From assembly GCF_024679245.1 (NCBI RefSeq), contig NC_090173.1, forward strand, positions 51,473,018 through 51,537,017: DNA of 64,000 bases. The letters run 5' to 3'. A model generated the notes under the pieces. It made no database searches. It saw only the letters and a list, made by a program, of their open reading frames with translations, and was not told where the DNA came from. This DNA comes from Pseudorasbora parva. Taxonomy: Eukaryota; Chordata; Actinopteri; Cypriniformes; Gobionidae. The position numbers and the translations under genes were made by a program. Shown here piece after piece: positions 9,444 through 20,499 of the stretch. Numbering within the stretch: position 1 is the stretch's first letter; each line of letters starts with the position of its first letter.

Positions 9444-12400
9444 TTAGAACAACTCAGCCATCCAAGGCCTCCAGTAACCCTTAGTCTGTGTTACCTGAGT
9501 CTCTGTTACCTTACAGTTTCTTTGTACTAAGGAGGGTTGGCCCAGTGTGTCATAACTCAGTACCACAGGCTGATGTCTCAGTCTCTGGGGTCGCTGTCTT
9601 ACCACTTTTTGCTCTCTTTGCATCAGGACCAGAGAGTCTGTCTCGGAGTCATCATGCTCAGGCCTATCAGGACTCACATCAGCTCTCTGAGATTGTAGTG
9701 GCAAATCCTCTTCGCATTGTAGTGGCACATCCTCTTCGCTTTGTAGTGGCACATCCTCTTCGCTATGTAGTGGCACATCCTCTTCGATTTGTAGTGGCAC
9801 ATCCTCTTCGCTATGATGCTGAGGGCTTTGCTGAGGCTGGAAAGGCTCTGCTAGAGGATTCAGTGAACCTTGTCTTTGCCGTCTCCCTCGGCCAGGTCTG
9901 AGATGCCACTGGTAGTTGCCACTGTATTCATCGCTGGAGGAGTCACTCTGCTCGGACTGCTGCAGATGTTGTCGTTGTAGCTTTGCCCTCCCCTTTGAAA
10001 AACTCTGACCGTCTTTCTGTGGCTGACGAATGTCTGCTGGTGGCTGATCAAGGGGAAGGAAATCACAGGGCAGCAGAGGATTTCTGTGAACCACTCTGTC
10101 TCTTCCTTTACCATTTTCTGGACTGATCTCATAAACAGGACTGCCATCAGCTTTTCTCTCCTTCACCTTGTACACTTGACCCTCCCAGTAGGACTGGATC
10201 TTTCCAGGACCCCCTCTGGGAGTGAGGTTTCTAAGGAGAACTCTGTCGCCTGGGTGGAGATCTCTCCCCTGAACTTTCCTGTCATAGAGGACCTTTCCCC
10301 GAACTGCTCCCTTAACGGCTGATTTTGCCGCAATCTTGTATGCCTCCTGCATTCTCGTCTTCCAATGACTCACATACTCATCATAGGTGCCATGGGCCTC
10401 ATCTTTTTCCAAATTGAACAACAGATCAATAGGCAGGCGAGGAGAACGTCCAAAGGTCAGGTAATAGGGCGCATAACCCGTTGCCTCATTCTTTGTGCAG
10501 TTGTACGCGTGGACAACTTTAGCGAGGGACTCCTTCCAATCCTCCTTCTCCTTGTCCTCCAAGGTGCGCAGCATGGACAACAGGGTACGGTTAAACCTTT
10601 CCACCTGCCCGTTACCTTGGGGGTGGTATGGTGTCGTGTGCGAGCCCTGGATGCCAGAGAGTTTCTTCAAGCAGGCCATCAATCTGTTTTCAAACTCTTT
10701 GCCCATATCGTGATGGAGTCGGCTGGGAAACCCAAACTTAAGGGCAAAGTCGTTAAAAATCTTGTCAGCTACAGTCTTAGCCGCTTTGTTCCTTGTCGCG
10801 TAAGCCTGTGCAAATCTCGTAAAATGGTCCACGACCACCAATATATACTCATACCCATGCTTACATTTCTCTAAATGCAAAAAGTCTATGGAGACGAGCT
10901 GGAATGGGTATGTGGTCTGGATGGACATCAGAGGTGCACGGGTCTGCTTACTTGGTTTCTTCTTCTTTAGGCATTCACATACTTTACTGACAAAATGTTC
11001 AACGTCCCGACTCATTTGTGGCCAGTAGAACCGTTCTCGAATCAGGTCAAGCGTCCTTTCGACCCCCAAGTGACCCATATCCTGGTGTAGTTCTTTGAAG
11101 ACCAGCGGATGATAAGCTTTGGGTAACAGCAGTTGTTCTCGACGGGAAGTTTTACGGCGCAGAACACCATCTTGACCCACATGAACCTTTAGCCACTGTT
11201 TCAGAAGTATGGTCACTGCAGGGTTCTCTGTTTTCACTTCAGCTCTACTTGGCCTCCTGCTCTGTGACTTGTACCAGAGGACCCTTGACAGGATTTCATC
11301 CTCTTCCTGAGCTTTGCGGATTTGATCTGCACTGAAGGGTTGGCTGGTTTCACAGTCCTTTACCAGGCTCAAAGCACTGACCTGGATCAACCCCACACCC
11401 CGGCAAGGGTTTCTCCTTTCCGCCATGAAACTCTCCATGGATGCACTGATTAAATCTTGACTGGCCTCAGCTGTACAGCAACGCATGTAGTCCTCAATAT
11501 CCAAGGGCATCCGTGACAGCCCATCTGCATCAGAGTTATTCTTGCCTGGGCGGTAGCGGATGGTAAAGTTATAATCAGCCAACTCGGCCACCCATCTGTG
11601 TCCTGTTGCGTTAAGTTTAGCGGTAGTGAGAACATACGTCAGTGGATTGTTATCTGTATATACCACAAATGATGTAGCATGGTAAAGATAATCCCGGAAA
11701 CGTTCACAGATGGCCCACTTCAACGCTAAAAACTCCAGCTTTCCAGAGTGCAGATGGTACCTCTTCTCCGATGGACTCAGGGTGCGAGACCCATAGGCGA
11801 TCACTCTCATCTTTCCCTGTTGTCGTTGATATAACACCGCACCCAGACCAACTTGGGATGCATCACAATGTAAGACAAACTGTTGGGTGAAATCAGGATA
11901 CCCGAGGACTGGGGGCTTTGTGAGAGCATCTATTAACTGGTTCAACACTCCCTGGTGAGAGTTGGTCCACTGTACAGGTGTCTGCGATGGTAAGTGACCC
12001 TTGTTTTTCTTTCTTGTTTTATGGGACTTCTTCACAGTCGGGTCCGGTGTGCTCTTTTCGGGGTTAGGGACAGTGAGTAAGTTATACAGTGGGTGGGCCA
12101 CACGAGAGAAATTGGGGATGAAGGGTCTGTAGTAAGAGAGGAACCCCAGAATCTGTCGTACATCGCCCACTGTGGCAGGGGTCTTTTCTTTTAATGCCTG
12201 CACCGGAGCAATCTCTGCAGGGTCCATTGTATAACCCTCTCCTGTCACCAGCTTACCAAGAAACCTCACACTCGATTTAAACAGCTCACACTTCTTTGGA
12301 GTCAGCTTCACACCATGCGCCTTATAACGCTGGAGAACAAGACGGATATGTTCCACATGCTCCTCGAAACTACTACTGTGTACCAGGTTGTCATCCAGGT

Positions 12401-14135
12401 ACGGGAGGCAAATTGTGTCTCTCAGACCAGTCAAACAGTGCTCCATGCTCCTCTGAAACTCTGCGGGTGCTGAACTCAGGCCAAAGGGTATGCGCACCCA
12501 TTCATAGAGCCCCCAGGGTGTGATGAAAGCTGTGAGAGGGCGACTCTCCTCATCCAGATAACCCTGGTGGTAGGCTTTACCCTGGTCTAAGACTGAGAAC
12601 AACAAGCTCCCACCTAGAGCATCCAACATGTCTTGAATCCTCGGTATCGGATGGCGGTCAGGGACAGACTTGCGGTTAAGTTCTCTGAAGTCAACACAGA
12701 GACGAAGACTACCGTCTTTCTTGCGAACACACACCACTGGTGATGAATAAGGAGATCGGGAAGGTGTGATCCACCCTCTTCTCAACAAATCCTGTAGGTA
12801 CTCCTTAACTTCATTGTGAAGAGGCTTTGGAACAGACATGTAGGTCTTTTGTACGGGGCTTGTATCGTGGAGAGTGATATGCATTTTGAGTGATGGTATA
12901 CAACCCACATCGTCACTGTCAAAGGAAAATGCCTCACATTCCTCCCGCAACATCCTCCTTACCGCCTCCTGCTGTCCCTCTGAGAGATGGCAGAGATCCA
13001 CAGGGGGGTCCCAAGAGGTTGGTCTGCTCACTTGGAAGTTATTTTGCTGTGGTGTGCTACTTACTTCCCTGGGCTTTGTCTCTGTGTTGTCCTTCATTTC
13101 AGCTGTTGTCTCATTACTTATTATAGGTGCTGTGTATACGGTCTTGACAGGTTCTAGGTACCCAATCACACTATGACGGTCCAGACAGATGGTGCGATCA
13201 GTCGTGTTGGTCATGGAGATGGGTATGTATGGAACTCTTCTTTCTGGAATCTGAACCAGAACATCATTGCAGATAATGCCCTCTGGGAGAGGATTAAGCA
13301 AGTCAGGTGAAAAGAACATGTGTTGGCCTTGGGCTCGTGAACTCACATGCGCTCTTATGTAGACAGTGGTGACTTGGTTCGCTGGTAAGGGCACTCTTTT
13401 TCCACTGGTACGAACTACACCAGTCTCTGAGTCGGAATCACTGTTCTGCATCAACTTGACCACACGATGAGCAGTCTTTACTGTTATCGCCAGAGCTTTA
13501 CTCACTTTGTGTGCCAACTCCCTTCTTTCACTCTTCGTCCTTTCCTCATTCCTGTTAATGATGGCCTCAATGACGTTGTAGCCGATGATGGGGTCACTGG
13601 CTACTGCTGGGTCGCTCGACACTAGCATGGGCACTTTTAAATCATTCGTCTGGGTGGGGTGACTGCCTAGTCTGAAACTGACTTCAATCCAGCCGATATA
13701 TGGAATGGGCGTGTCATTGGCAGCAAAAACTGTCAGTGTCTCATCCCCTAACAACTCTGAGATGGGTTTGACAACAGTGTGGGGAAGGTGGTTCAGCCGC
13801 CAGGGGTCATTCACTATGCTGGACTGTGCTCCCGTGTCCCACAGAGCTCTAACTGGGCAATTATCCATGACACACTCAACTATACATCGGCTACCCACAA
13901 GGCTTACTAACTGTGGCTGATATCTGGGTGGTATGTAGTTAATTACACTAACAGCTGAGGGGGTGCCAGCTGCTCTCTTTTCTAGGGCTGTTGAGGGCTG
14001 AATGACTGTGCTGGATGGTGGCTGTTTGTTTCGGGGGGCTCGTTCTTGGACTACTGCTGGCCCCACCTCAGTAGTCCCTGCCCGTTTCCCGGCGAGGCTC
14101 TGCATCCGCGAGAGAAGTGGCCTTCCTGCCCACAT
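9444..14135 (-). CDS. pol: Gypsy Pol polyprotein (protease, RT, RNase H, integrase)
   Basis: The open frame spans 1563 residues from the first ATG at 14135. Retropepsin has its catalytic DTGA at 100-103. Reverse transcriptase spans about 400-640 with DQGKAYHQG near 517 and the active-site YLDD at 579-582. RNase H (about 750-875) has D758, D828 and D871. Integrase follows, with a zinc-binding H1017/H1022 pair and a C1053-x-C1055 pair, and a catalytic D1084, D1143, E1179 triad in which D and E are separated by 35 residues. A GPY/F-like module follows near 1270. The C-terminal tail carries five EEDVPLQ-like octapeptide repeats. The frame is offset by -1 from gag and overlaps its end (14051-14135), so expression by ribosomal frameshift is inferred. 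No chromodomain is seen. The usual integrase zinc site is C-x2-C, so the C-x-C here is odd. Confidence 0.97.
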   Translation of the reverse strand: MWAGRPLLSRMQSLAGKRAGTTEVGPAVVQERAPRNKQPPSSTVIQPSTALEKRAAGTPSAVSVINYIPPRYQPQLVSLVGSRCIVECVMDNCPVRALWDTGAQSSIVNDPWRLNHLPHTVVKPISELLGDETLTVFAANDTPIPYIGWIEVSFRLGSHPTQTNDLKVPMLVSSDPAVASDPIIGYNVIEAIINRNEERTKSERRELAHKVSKALAITVKTAHRVVKLMQNSDSDSETGVVRTSGKRVPLPANQVTTVYIRAHVSSRAQGQHMFFSPDLLNPLPEGIICNDVLVQIPERRVPYIPISMTNTTDRTICLDRHSVIGYLEPVKTVYTAPIISNETTAEMKDNTETKPREVSSTPQQNNFQVSRPTSWDPPVDLCHLSEGQQEAVRRMLREECEAFSFDSDDVGCIPSLKMHITLHDTSPVQKTYMSVPKPLHNEVKEYLQDLLRRGWITPSRSPYSSPVVCVRKKDGSLRLCVDFRELNRKSVPDRHPIPRIQDMLDALGGSLLFSVLDQGKAYHQGYLDEESRPLTAFITPWGLYEWVRIPFGLSSAPAEFQRSMEHCLTGLRDTICLPYLDDNLVHSSSFEEHVEHIRLVLQRYKAHGVKLTPKKCELFKSSVRFLGKLVTGEGYTMDPAEIAPVQALKEKTPATVGDVRQILGFLSYYRPFIPNFSRVAHPLYNLLTVPNPEKSTPDPTVKKSHKTRKKNKGHLPSQTPVQWTNSHQGVLNQLIDALTKPPVLGYPDFTQQFVLHCDASQVGLGAVLYQRQQGKMRVIAYGSRTLSPSEKRYHLHSGKLEFLALKWAICERFRDYLYHATSFVVYTDNNPLTYVLTTAKLNATGHRWVAELADYNFTIRYRPGKNNSDADGLSRMPLDIEDYMRCCTAEASQDLISASMESFMAERRNPCRGVGLIQVSALSLVKDCETSQPFSADQIRKAQEEDEILSRVLWYKSQSRRPSRAEVKTENPAVTILLKQWLKVHVGQDGVLRRKTSRREQLLLPKAYHPLVFKELHQDMGHLGVERTLDLIRERFYWPQMSRDVEHFVSKVCECLKKKKPSKQTRAPLMSIQTTYPFQLVSIDFLHLEKCKHGYEYILVVVDHFTRFAQAYATRNKAAKTVADKIFNDFALKFGFPSRLHHDMGKEFENRLMACLKKLSGIQGSHTTPYHPQGNGQVERFNRTLLSMLRTLEDKEKEDWKESLAKVVHAYNCTKNEATGYAPYYLTFGRSPRLPIDLLFNLEKDEAHGTYDEYVSHWKTRMQEAYKIAAKSAVKGAVRGKVLYDRKVQGRDLHPGDRVLLRNLTPRGGPGKIQSYWEGQVYKVKERKADGSPVYEISPENGKGRDRVVHRNPLLPCDFLPLDQPPADIRQPQKDGQSFSKGRAKLQRQHLQQSEQSDSSSDEYSGNYQWHLRPGRGRRQRQGSLNPLAEPFQPQQSPQHHSEEDVPLQIEEDVPLHSEEDVPLQSEEDVPLQCEEDLPLQSQRADVSPDRPEHDDSETDSLVLMQREQKVVRQRPQRLRHQPVVLSYDTLGQPSLVQRNCKVTETQVTQTKGYWRPWMAELF
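9691..9813 (-). repeat. 24-bp tandem repeat inside pol
   Basis: About five copies of a 24-bp unit (plus strand form tttgtagtggcacatcctct...) encode the EEDVPLQ-type octapeptides near the Pol C-terminus. The unit length keeps the frame open. Confidence 0.9.
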
Positions 14136-15424
14136 TTGAAACAGTGCGAACAGCTCTCACCTGTTCTCTCATCCCTACATTTCTTGCAGCCTTTCACACT
14201 CTGCTTTTGTTCGGGAGAACGGGGACTTGCTTCCATTGCAGCCAGAAACATTTGCTTCATCTCTTTGCGGAGCTCTTCCATCATCTGATGCACATTCATG
14301 CTGTCAGGCTTAGTCTCGTTCCCCTTTACTGTTGTGATTGCTGCTGTTGAGTTGGACTCCTTAAGTTTAGAGGGGTTCTGTGCAGGTGTGGATTTTACCT
14401 GAGAATCTGCTTGAAGCTCCTGCACTTTGGGTGTTTTACCAGCAGTGGATCTTTTTCTTTTTTCTTGTCTCTCACTTTCGACTTTAGCCGCCTCATCCAC
14501 TTTCTGTATGAGTTCTTCATCTGTTATACTCACATCACTAAGGTAGGGCAGGATTTGGAACTTCACAGAATCACTCAAAAGTCCAGTTTCTATCGAGCGG
14601 AGGAACTTACGTTGAATGACGATTCTGCTGTACTGTTCGTCTGTGTCTTCGTTAGCTGCTTTCCATAAGAGCTTCTCTTTCAGCTCAATTGCGCGGAATA
14701 CAAAGTTCAGGGCAGTTTCTTTGGGTTCTTGAGAGATGTTAAGCAGCTGGTGATAAAGTTCAGTGGAGCTATCTACTCGATAGTGACCTTTCAGGATGGT
14801 GAGGAGTGAACTGAGGGTCAGACCGCGCTTGATCTCTAGCATGTCTCTCAAAGGCAGCCCTGGACTGACAGCCCTGATTACAGCCTCGACTACTTCAGCC
14901 TGAGTGTGCCCTTTTTCTATCCCCAGCTCAATCTGTCGAACTAAACTGAGATACGACAATTTTTCCCTCTGACCACTCTCTCCAATTTGCCCACAAATTT
15001 TAAACTCTCTCCGCATTGTTACCTCAGACAATGGGCGAGTTGGCTCTAGCTGGCTCTTGAGTGGTGAATCGTTTCTCTTTACATGAGAGCTGTGTGGTGA
15101 AAAGTATTTTTCCAGTCCTTGCTTTGGGGCTGGTTCCTCAGACACGTACTCTTCATCTGGTTGACGACTACTTTTACTTTGTTTCTCAATAAATGTTAAA
15201 ATATCAGAACAATACCGCTTGATGTCTTCTTCCTCTAGTTTCGTCTCCAGTTCATCCAATGCACACTCAGCCATCTTGATGAGCGCCCTCCGTGTCCTGC
15301 TGCGGGACTCTCCACTGTCCAGGCCATCACACTTCAGGTACCTGCAGACATCCCAGAGAGACTCTTCCCCAAGCTGCCACAGAGCTGCACTCACTTGATC
15401 GCGCAGGATCTGACTAGCGTCCAT
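14051..15424 (-). CDS. gag: Gypsy Gag polyprotein
   Basis: Gag forms the retrotransposon's cytoplasmic particle and binds its RNA. The first ATG on the minus strand is at 15424, giving 457 residues. The frame is open a further 28 codons upstream to a TTG that overlaps the primer-binding-site region, so 15424 is preferred. The N-terminal part ([18 protein letters not shown]) and the central helical region ([13 protein letters not shown]) resemble Gag of fish gypsy elements. A CCHC zinc knuckle, [14 protein letters not shown], lies at about 428-441 near the C-terminus, with a second Cys pair (CKKC) just before it. Pol follows in the -1 frame with an 85-bp overlap. Confidence 0.93.
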   Translation of the reverse strand: MDASQILRDQVSAALWQLGEESLWDVCRYLKCDGLDSGESRSRTRRALIKMAECALDELETKLEEEDIKRYCSDILTFIEKQSKSSRQPDEEYVSEEPAPKQGLEKYFSPHSSHVKRNDSPLKSQLEPTRPLSEVTMRREFKICGQIGESGQREKLSYLSLVRQIELGIEKGHTQAEVVEAVIRAVSPGLPLRDMLEIKRGLTLSSLLTILKGHYRVDSSTELYHQLLNISQEPKETALNFVFRAIELKEKLLWKAANEDTDEQYSRIVIQRKFLRSIETGLLSDSVKFQILPYLSDVSITDEELIQKVDEAAKVESERQEKRKRSTAGKTPKVQELQADSQVKSTPAQNPSKLKESNSTAAITTVKGNETKPDSMNVHQMMEELRKEMKQMFLAAMEASPRSPEQKQSVKGCKKCRDERTGESCSHCFKCGQEGHFSRGCRASPGNGQGLLRWGQQ

Positions 15425-15489
15425 CTTGCTGAAGGCTCGACTCGTTGGGAAGGAGGGGGAATTAGTGAGGCTGGTCACTTTGTCGCCTC

Positions 15490-15507
15490 CTCCTGGCTGG
15501 CTCGCCA
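15490..15507 (-). other. Primer-binding site candidate
   Basis: On the minus strand, TGGCGAGCCAGCCAGGAG begins 5 bases after the 5' LTR. It starts with TGG, complementary to a tRNA CCA end. The tRNA species could not be assigned by eye. Confidence 0.65.
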
Positions 15508-15512
15508 AAATA

Positions 15513-16925
15513 TGTTACACTTTCAAGAATGAGGCGGGGCTCTTCCTTTCTGCAACACATTTATTTTCTGTATGAAAATATGAAAATGACAGATTAGATC
15601 AGCAGCACTCTCCGTAGCGTGTACACTCAAACTCACTCATTACATACTGAGCGCTCTTTCAATCTACTAGCATCAGTTTTCTTAATCAAGTATCAAAGAT
15701 AATGTCTCAAAGTGCAAGCATTTATGCATATTCATGACACTGACTGGACACACTATCCACGATCCTTCAAAAGTTACCTTCTCTAAACCCATGAACATTG
15801 TAACACAATCAAACTAAACATGTTCAATACTCACTTTACACTATGCAGAGGTATGGATTAGATAACAATAAAGACTCACATTGCACTGTCAACATAAATA
15901 CAGGCGAGTAATGTACAAGCTCTATTCTCATAAACAGTGAAACTCACTATTCAATACAAAGCTACATTACCTCAGTGTTTATAATTGAATAACCATTTCT
16001 TATTGCCCATTTTTTATGAATGTATGAATTAATTCGATCGGTTTTATTCTCTTTTATTAATTAAATCAAGGTTAAGCCAATATCAGTTTCTATATTTTAA
16101 CATTACATCAACAACAAATGGATAATAAAATAATTTTAACACGAAGTCTGATTTCTGAGTCTAATTTCTTAGTAATAGTGCACCATGAAATGTTCTCTTT
16201 ACCGTTAATGGCTGACGGGACGACACTGCATGAAATAAACACGTGAGCGGGGTGATTATAGGCCTGTTCACACGTGTGCATTTTAGCTTCACTTCTTTTA
16301 ACACTGCACATGACTATTTCAGGCTCTTAAACATCGATCCGTTACGTAATCTATCACTTGTCTCAGATTTTAGTGTGAATCATGGTATTTTTAAACTCTT
16401 TCTACTCATTTTTACCCACGCTGAAAGTTACAAGCTTTTATCAGAGTTGTAAATACGATCGTCCGCCATTTTAGGTGCAAAAACTCATAACCACCATAAC
16501 GTTTCACATCTCAATATTTCTAACACGAACTACAGTTTTATAAGGACACAATACTGTTGTGTATTACTAGAAAGTTAATTTTCGGCAGCTTACCTGTATG
16601 AAAATATGAAAATGACAGATTAGATCAGCAGCACTCTCCGTAGCGTGTACACTCAAACTCACTCATTACATACTGAGCGCTCTTTCACTCTACTCGCGTC
16701 AGCAACCGATCCTTAGCCTAGTGTAACGCCTAGGGTGCCCTCTACTGGTGAAGCCGAGTTTCGCTACCATTATTTTTTTCTAAAACACATCGCAACAGTA
16801 TTAAAATCAAATGTCACTGTAATTCTTATTAACTCTTATTATCAGAACTCCATTACCAAGTGCAAAATTTAAAGGGGCAACATTTATCTGTCTCACTTAA
16901 AGGGGCAAAAACATTCAGGGCTACA
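15513..16925 (-). repeat. 5' LTR of the gypsy element
   Basis: This 1413-bp LTR shows no difference from 7973-9385 that could be seen on reading. It should contain the element promoter and polyadenylation signals. TG...CA ends are intact. Confidence 0.97.
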
Positions 16926-16929
16926 AAAG
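16926..16929. repeat. AAAG target-site duplication, right copy
   Basis: AAAG lies immediately outside the CA end of the 5' LTR and matches 7969-7972. Confidence 0.85.
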
Positions 16930-17900
16930 CAGTAGGCGAGCGAAAAGTATGTCCGAATCCTCAGTATTCATAAAAGAGTAGGCGAGAACTACCAGGCGTT
17001 TGGACTATTTCTTGCGAGATTCGGACATGCGTGTACTTAAGTTGCGTCCGAATATGCCTACTAACCTACTATATAGTAGGCGAAAACAGTACGTGAAAGG
17101 AGTAGTATGTTCGAAACCTCAGTAATCATAAAAGAGTAGGCGAGAAATCCCCGGATGGCCTACTGCTCTCCGCCCAGATTGTGAAGCACTCATCAGCTGT
17201 GTCTCATTTCGTTAAATTTCGAAGGCTGCGTCCTCCGGAGGACACGTCCTGTGTAGGATGCAGTATACGGAGTGTCCTCAATCAGAATTAAACGAGACGT
17301 CCTTCGTAGGACACACAGGCAGAAAGTATCACGTTGCTATGCCTACAAGTTCAGCCTTGTTGCGCTCTCACGCCAGTTATATGAATGAAAATTATTTATA
17401 ACTTGAAAATGACTATGAAATGTTTCTTGTCTTGACAGCAATGTACTGTTCTAAACGTTTAAAATGCACTAAACAGTTGTAATCCTGTTTACCACAACTA
17501 TCTGTTTGAGGTAATAGAGCTTAAAAAAAACAAAAAGCTTGAACTACTTAATTTAAACACCACACCTACGCTCGCATGTGTATCTGGCGTTGGTGCCGTT
17601 TTTTCATATAATATTAAAAAAAATATGACGGTTGTTAACGGAGACGCAAAGAATTGTGGGTTATCTCCAGCCGTGAAGGTTGCACCTCATGCACACTCCG
17701 AATTCCTGTGAAAGAAGGACGCATTCAGAGGTCGCGTTTGGAGTGTCCTACTCACTTTTTTTAAATGAGACGGCCTTATGACGTATGCACCCTACGAATG
17801 CGACCTCCGGAGGACGCAGCCTTCTGAAATGAGACACAGCTATCGTCGGATACTTTTCTATCCCTGCCTTCCCATAAGGCCACAGGAAAGGATTACGTCA
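16930..17900. repeat. MITE-like repeat disrupted by an inverted-repeat element
   Basis: Sequence 16930-17190 (cctactatatagtagg and cataaaagagtaggcgag motifs, each twice) resumes at about 17842. A relative occurs near 58920-59020. Between them lies an element with ends at 17195 (agctgtgtctcatttc) and 17841 (its reverse complement), flanked by ATC on each side. Inner ends also pair (gctgcgtcctccggagga). No coding sequence is seen. Confidence 0.7.
17195..17841. mobile_element. Non-autonomous DNA element with 16-bp inverted ends
   Basis: The 647-bp element has terminal inverted repeats agctgtgtctcatttc/gaaatgagacacagct, a second inverted block about 25 bp inward, and a possible 3-bp ATC target duplication. 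Its insertion splits an older repeat. Superfamily is not assigned. Confidence 0.75.
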
Positions 17901-18509
17901 GGCGGAGGAAAGCGATGCGGGTGTTTTCAAACGTGAGTATTACAAACTAAAATCACGATTCTCTTGTGTTCAAATCACGTTTGTTGAGCTTCTGTAGAGT
18001 AAACTTTTGAATTGTTGAAGGTGTAAAGTTGTCTAAATAGTTGTGATTGTGCTGTAAAAACACGATTTATTGTGTAGGCTATAGCTAACAGGGGAGCTCC
18101 AGTAACACACATACGTCTCCAAAGTGGATTACAAATGCATGTTAAAGATAAAGATACTTACTAAATGTTTATTTAACATCTGACAGGAATTTTTGATAAG
18201 TATTGCAGATGAGCACATCACACCATAAAATAGACATCTGATACATCTGATTAGATCAGAATGGTGTGTGTGTGCGCTATAATGAAGAGTTCACTGTTGT
18301 CAACTCTGCTTACTTTACATAAACCTGAGCAATGTAAATAAACAAATCTACATAAAGTAACTAAACATAAGTTATCAATTTAATTTGTCCATTAGTACTG
18401 TTGATAAACTGAGGAACATTAACACATCAGCAACTACATTTAAATGTAGTATTGAACATAAATCACATAGGTAACGGTAATCTTGTCTGATGTTACAGGG
18501 ACAGAAGAG

Positions 18510-18588
<79 letters not shown>

Positions 18589-20460
18589 ATCTGGTGGAGA
18601 GTGGCTGATAAAGGAAAGCTGTCATCAAAGGCTTTGATTCAGTATACTACAGAAATGAATAAAACATCTATTTAAATCTTAAGTTGTATTTTATTTCAAA
18701 CAGAGTTATTTCAGCACTTTTCTGATTCTTGATGGCTCTGTATTTGCTGCAGAGCTTTTGTGATGGAGCAGGGCATTTAAGACACGGGTGTCATGTGTGG
18801 GGAAAACCTGAAACAAAAATATAAAGTAATATCATTTAGTTACTTCTAATACAGAAATCAAATGGCATTGTGCTATTTAAATGAGTGCTTTTGTATTATG
18901 TTTGTGCATTTTTGTAGGATCTGAGATGTCAGCAGACGGGTGTGAGCACTGAGGATCCTGGACCCTTCATCACTTCACCTTAGTGCATCATCTGGGCCAG
19001 ATATTGCTGTGGTCTCTTCATCCTCAGTAAACCCAGAGCCAGTGAGACTTCTAAAAAGACCAAATGCGTCTAACAGTGCACTTATTACAGGGACGATCCC
19101 CCTGGAGCTAAGAGCCTTGCTCAAGCACACACTGGTGGTGACGGTTACGGAGATCAAACCAGAAAGCCCACTACACCACAAAAGTCCAAACGCTATGAGG
19201 GACATGATGGATGGCTAGGACAGATGAAGGTGTTCACGCTGGTCAACTGCTTCATCAATATAAAGCTGCAGAACTGGCACACCTGTGTTGAGATGGGCAG
19301 CAGATGTGGCGTTCACCAACTGTAAATGTGTGATCGCTAGAACAATACGTTTGAATAAAGCTTTGTTTCATGTGTTGACTTTTATTCATTTCTTGTGATG
19401 TTTACTTTTATTAATTCTTTTACTCATTCATTCATGTTTCCTTAGTTGTCAGTAAATAAAATTATTCACATCATATTCACATTGGCTGCATTTGTCTAAT
19501 GTGTATTCATGGCATGCATCGCTATGTCATATGACAAGTTGCCTTTTGCTTGTTTTACTAAAACGAAAAAAAAAAAAAAGTAATATAAGTCAGCATTTGT
19601 CATTATTATTGTAAGTGTTTGTGGGTGTGCTAGCAGTGCAGTTCATTCTGGGGGAAATCTTAATTTTTTTTATAGTAATACTTACGTTTTTCAAGTATAC
19701 AATCAACAGTTTCCTCCAAAGGCGAGATCTCCGAGCAGCTGAAAGATATTCAAGAAGTAACACCGCGGGAAACCGCACCGGTTTCTTTGACGTTAATCCA
19801 TCTTTACCTCGTGGGTTTTTGTGAGAGGAGAGAGATTTTGTGATATAAGTGAGATTTATAGTGCGCTTTGGTTAAAGATAGTTAGGATAGATATAGGCTA
19901 GTGACATATCAGGCTAGGTACATATCTATGATCACACGTGAAGCTCTTGAAACAAGTGACGAAAGAAATCTAGCATCACTAACATAATAATAGGCTAAAT
20001 TATAATTAATAATTAACTAATAGTTAGATTGGGCAGGCCTTCACAAAAGGGCCTTTGATTATATATTTATATGTCGTACTACATCTGGTGTGGGAGCATT
20101 TCCATTTGGAAACACCACATAATTTGGTTTTAGATGTGTGTATTGTATTGGGCCAGAATGCATGATCCATTAACTTATTTTCAGAAATGTTTCCTCATTT
20201 GTATGTACTTGCTAAAAAATATTTGTGCATGCCAGTAACAAGTGTCCCGCCTTGTGAGAGAATGTTTTTAAAAGGGAAGAAAAGAAAGAAAAGTTCCTGG
20301 TACAGATTGTTCCGGGTAATTTAGGTGGAAACAGGGATATTTAGTGGCTTTTTTTGTTGACTTTCTGAGAATCATTGACTACAGTAGCCTTGTGACTCTA
20401 CAGAAAGTCCAGCAATGTTTTAAACAGATTAACTAAATGATTTTTAAAATGTGTAGTTTT
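17900..20460. other. Intergenic DNA without supported gene
   Basis: The stretch contains a GT microsatellite (18513-18586), a poly-A run near 19568 and short open frames lacking domain signatures. The sequence 18690-19380 is less AT-rich than its neighbours and has a weak open frame (19009-19218), but neither splice structure nor homology could be recognised. Confidence 0.4.
18513..18586. repeat. (GT)n microsatellite
   Basis: An uninterrupted GT run of about 37 units is directly visible. Confidence 0.98.
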
Positions 20461-20499
20461 AGTTCTCCAGTTTCATCACACAATAAAAACTTACGACTT

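Larger units (their letters stand above)
7973..16925 (-). mobile_element. Complete gypsy (Ty3) LTR retrotransposon, minus strand
   Basis: This 8953-bp element has two 1413-bp LTRs with TG...CA ends, a 4-bp AAAG target duplication, a primer-binding-site-like TGG sequence, gag, pol in the order protease-RT-RNase H-integrase, and a purine tract before the 3' LTR. Both reading frames are open throughout, and the LTRs show no difference that I could see by eye, so insertion is recent and the copy may be competent. No envelope gene is present. It is inserted in a MITE-like sequence: joining the flanks restores ctatatagtatggaaaaag followed by cagtaggcgag, which resembles related repeats near 17070. 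Confidence 0.96.

Noticed and set aside
9488..13920. Plus-strand open frames opposite gypsy pol (for example 9488-9901 and 10365-10874)
   Set aside because: They are antisense shadows of a clearly conserved Pol frame.
15425..15508. Upstream extension of gag to 15508
   Set aside because: The first codon there is TTG and overlaps the primer-binding-site region. The first ATG is at 15424.
18490..18675. Frame with CVCVCV
   Set aside because: It is a translation of the GT microsatellite.
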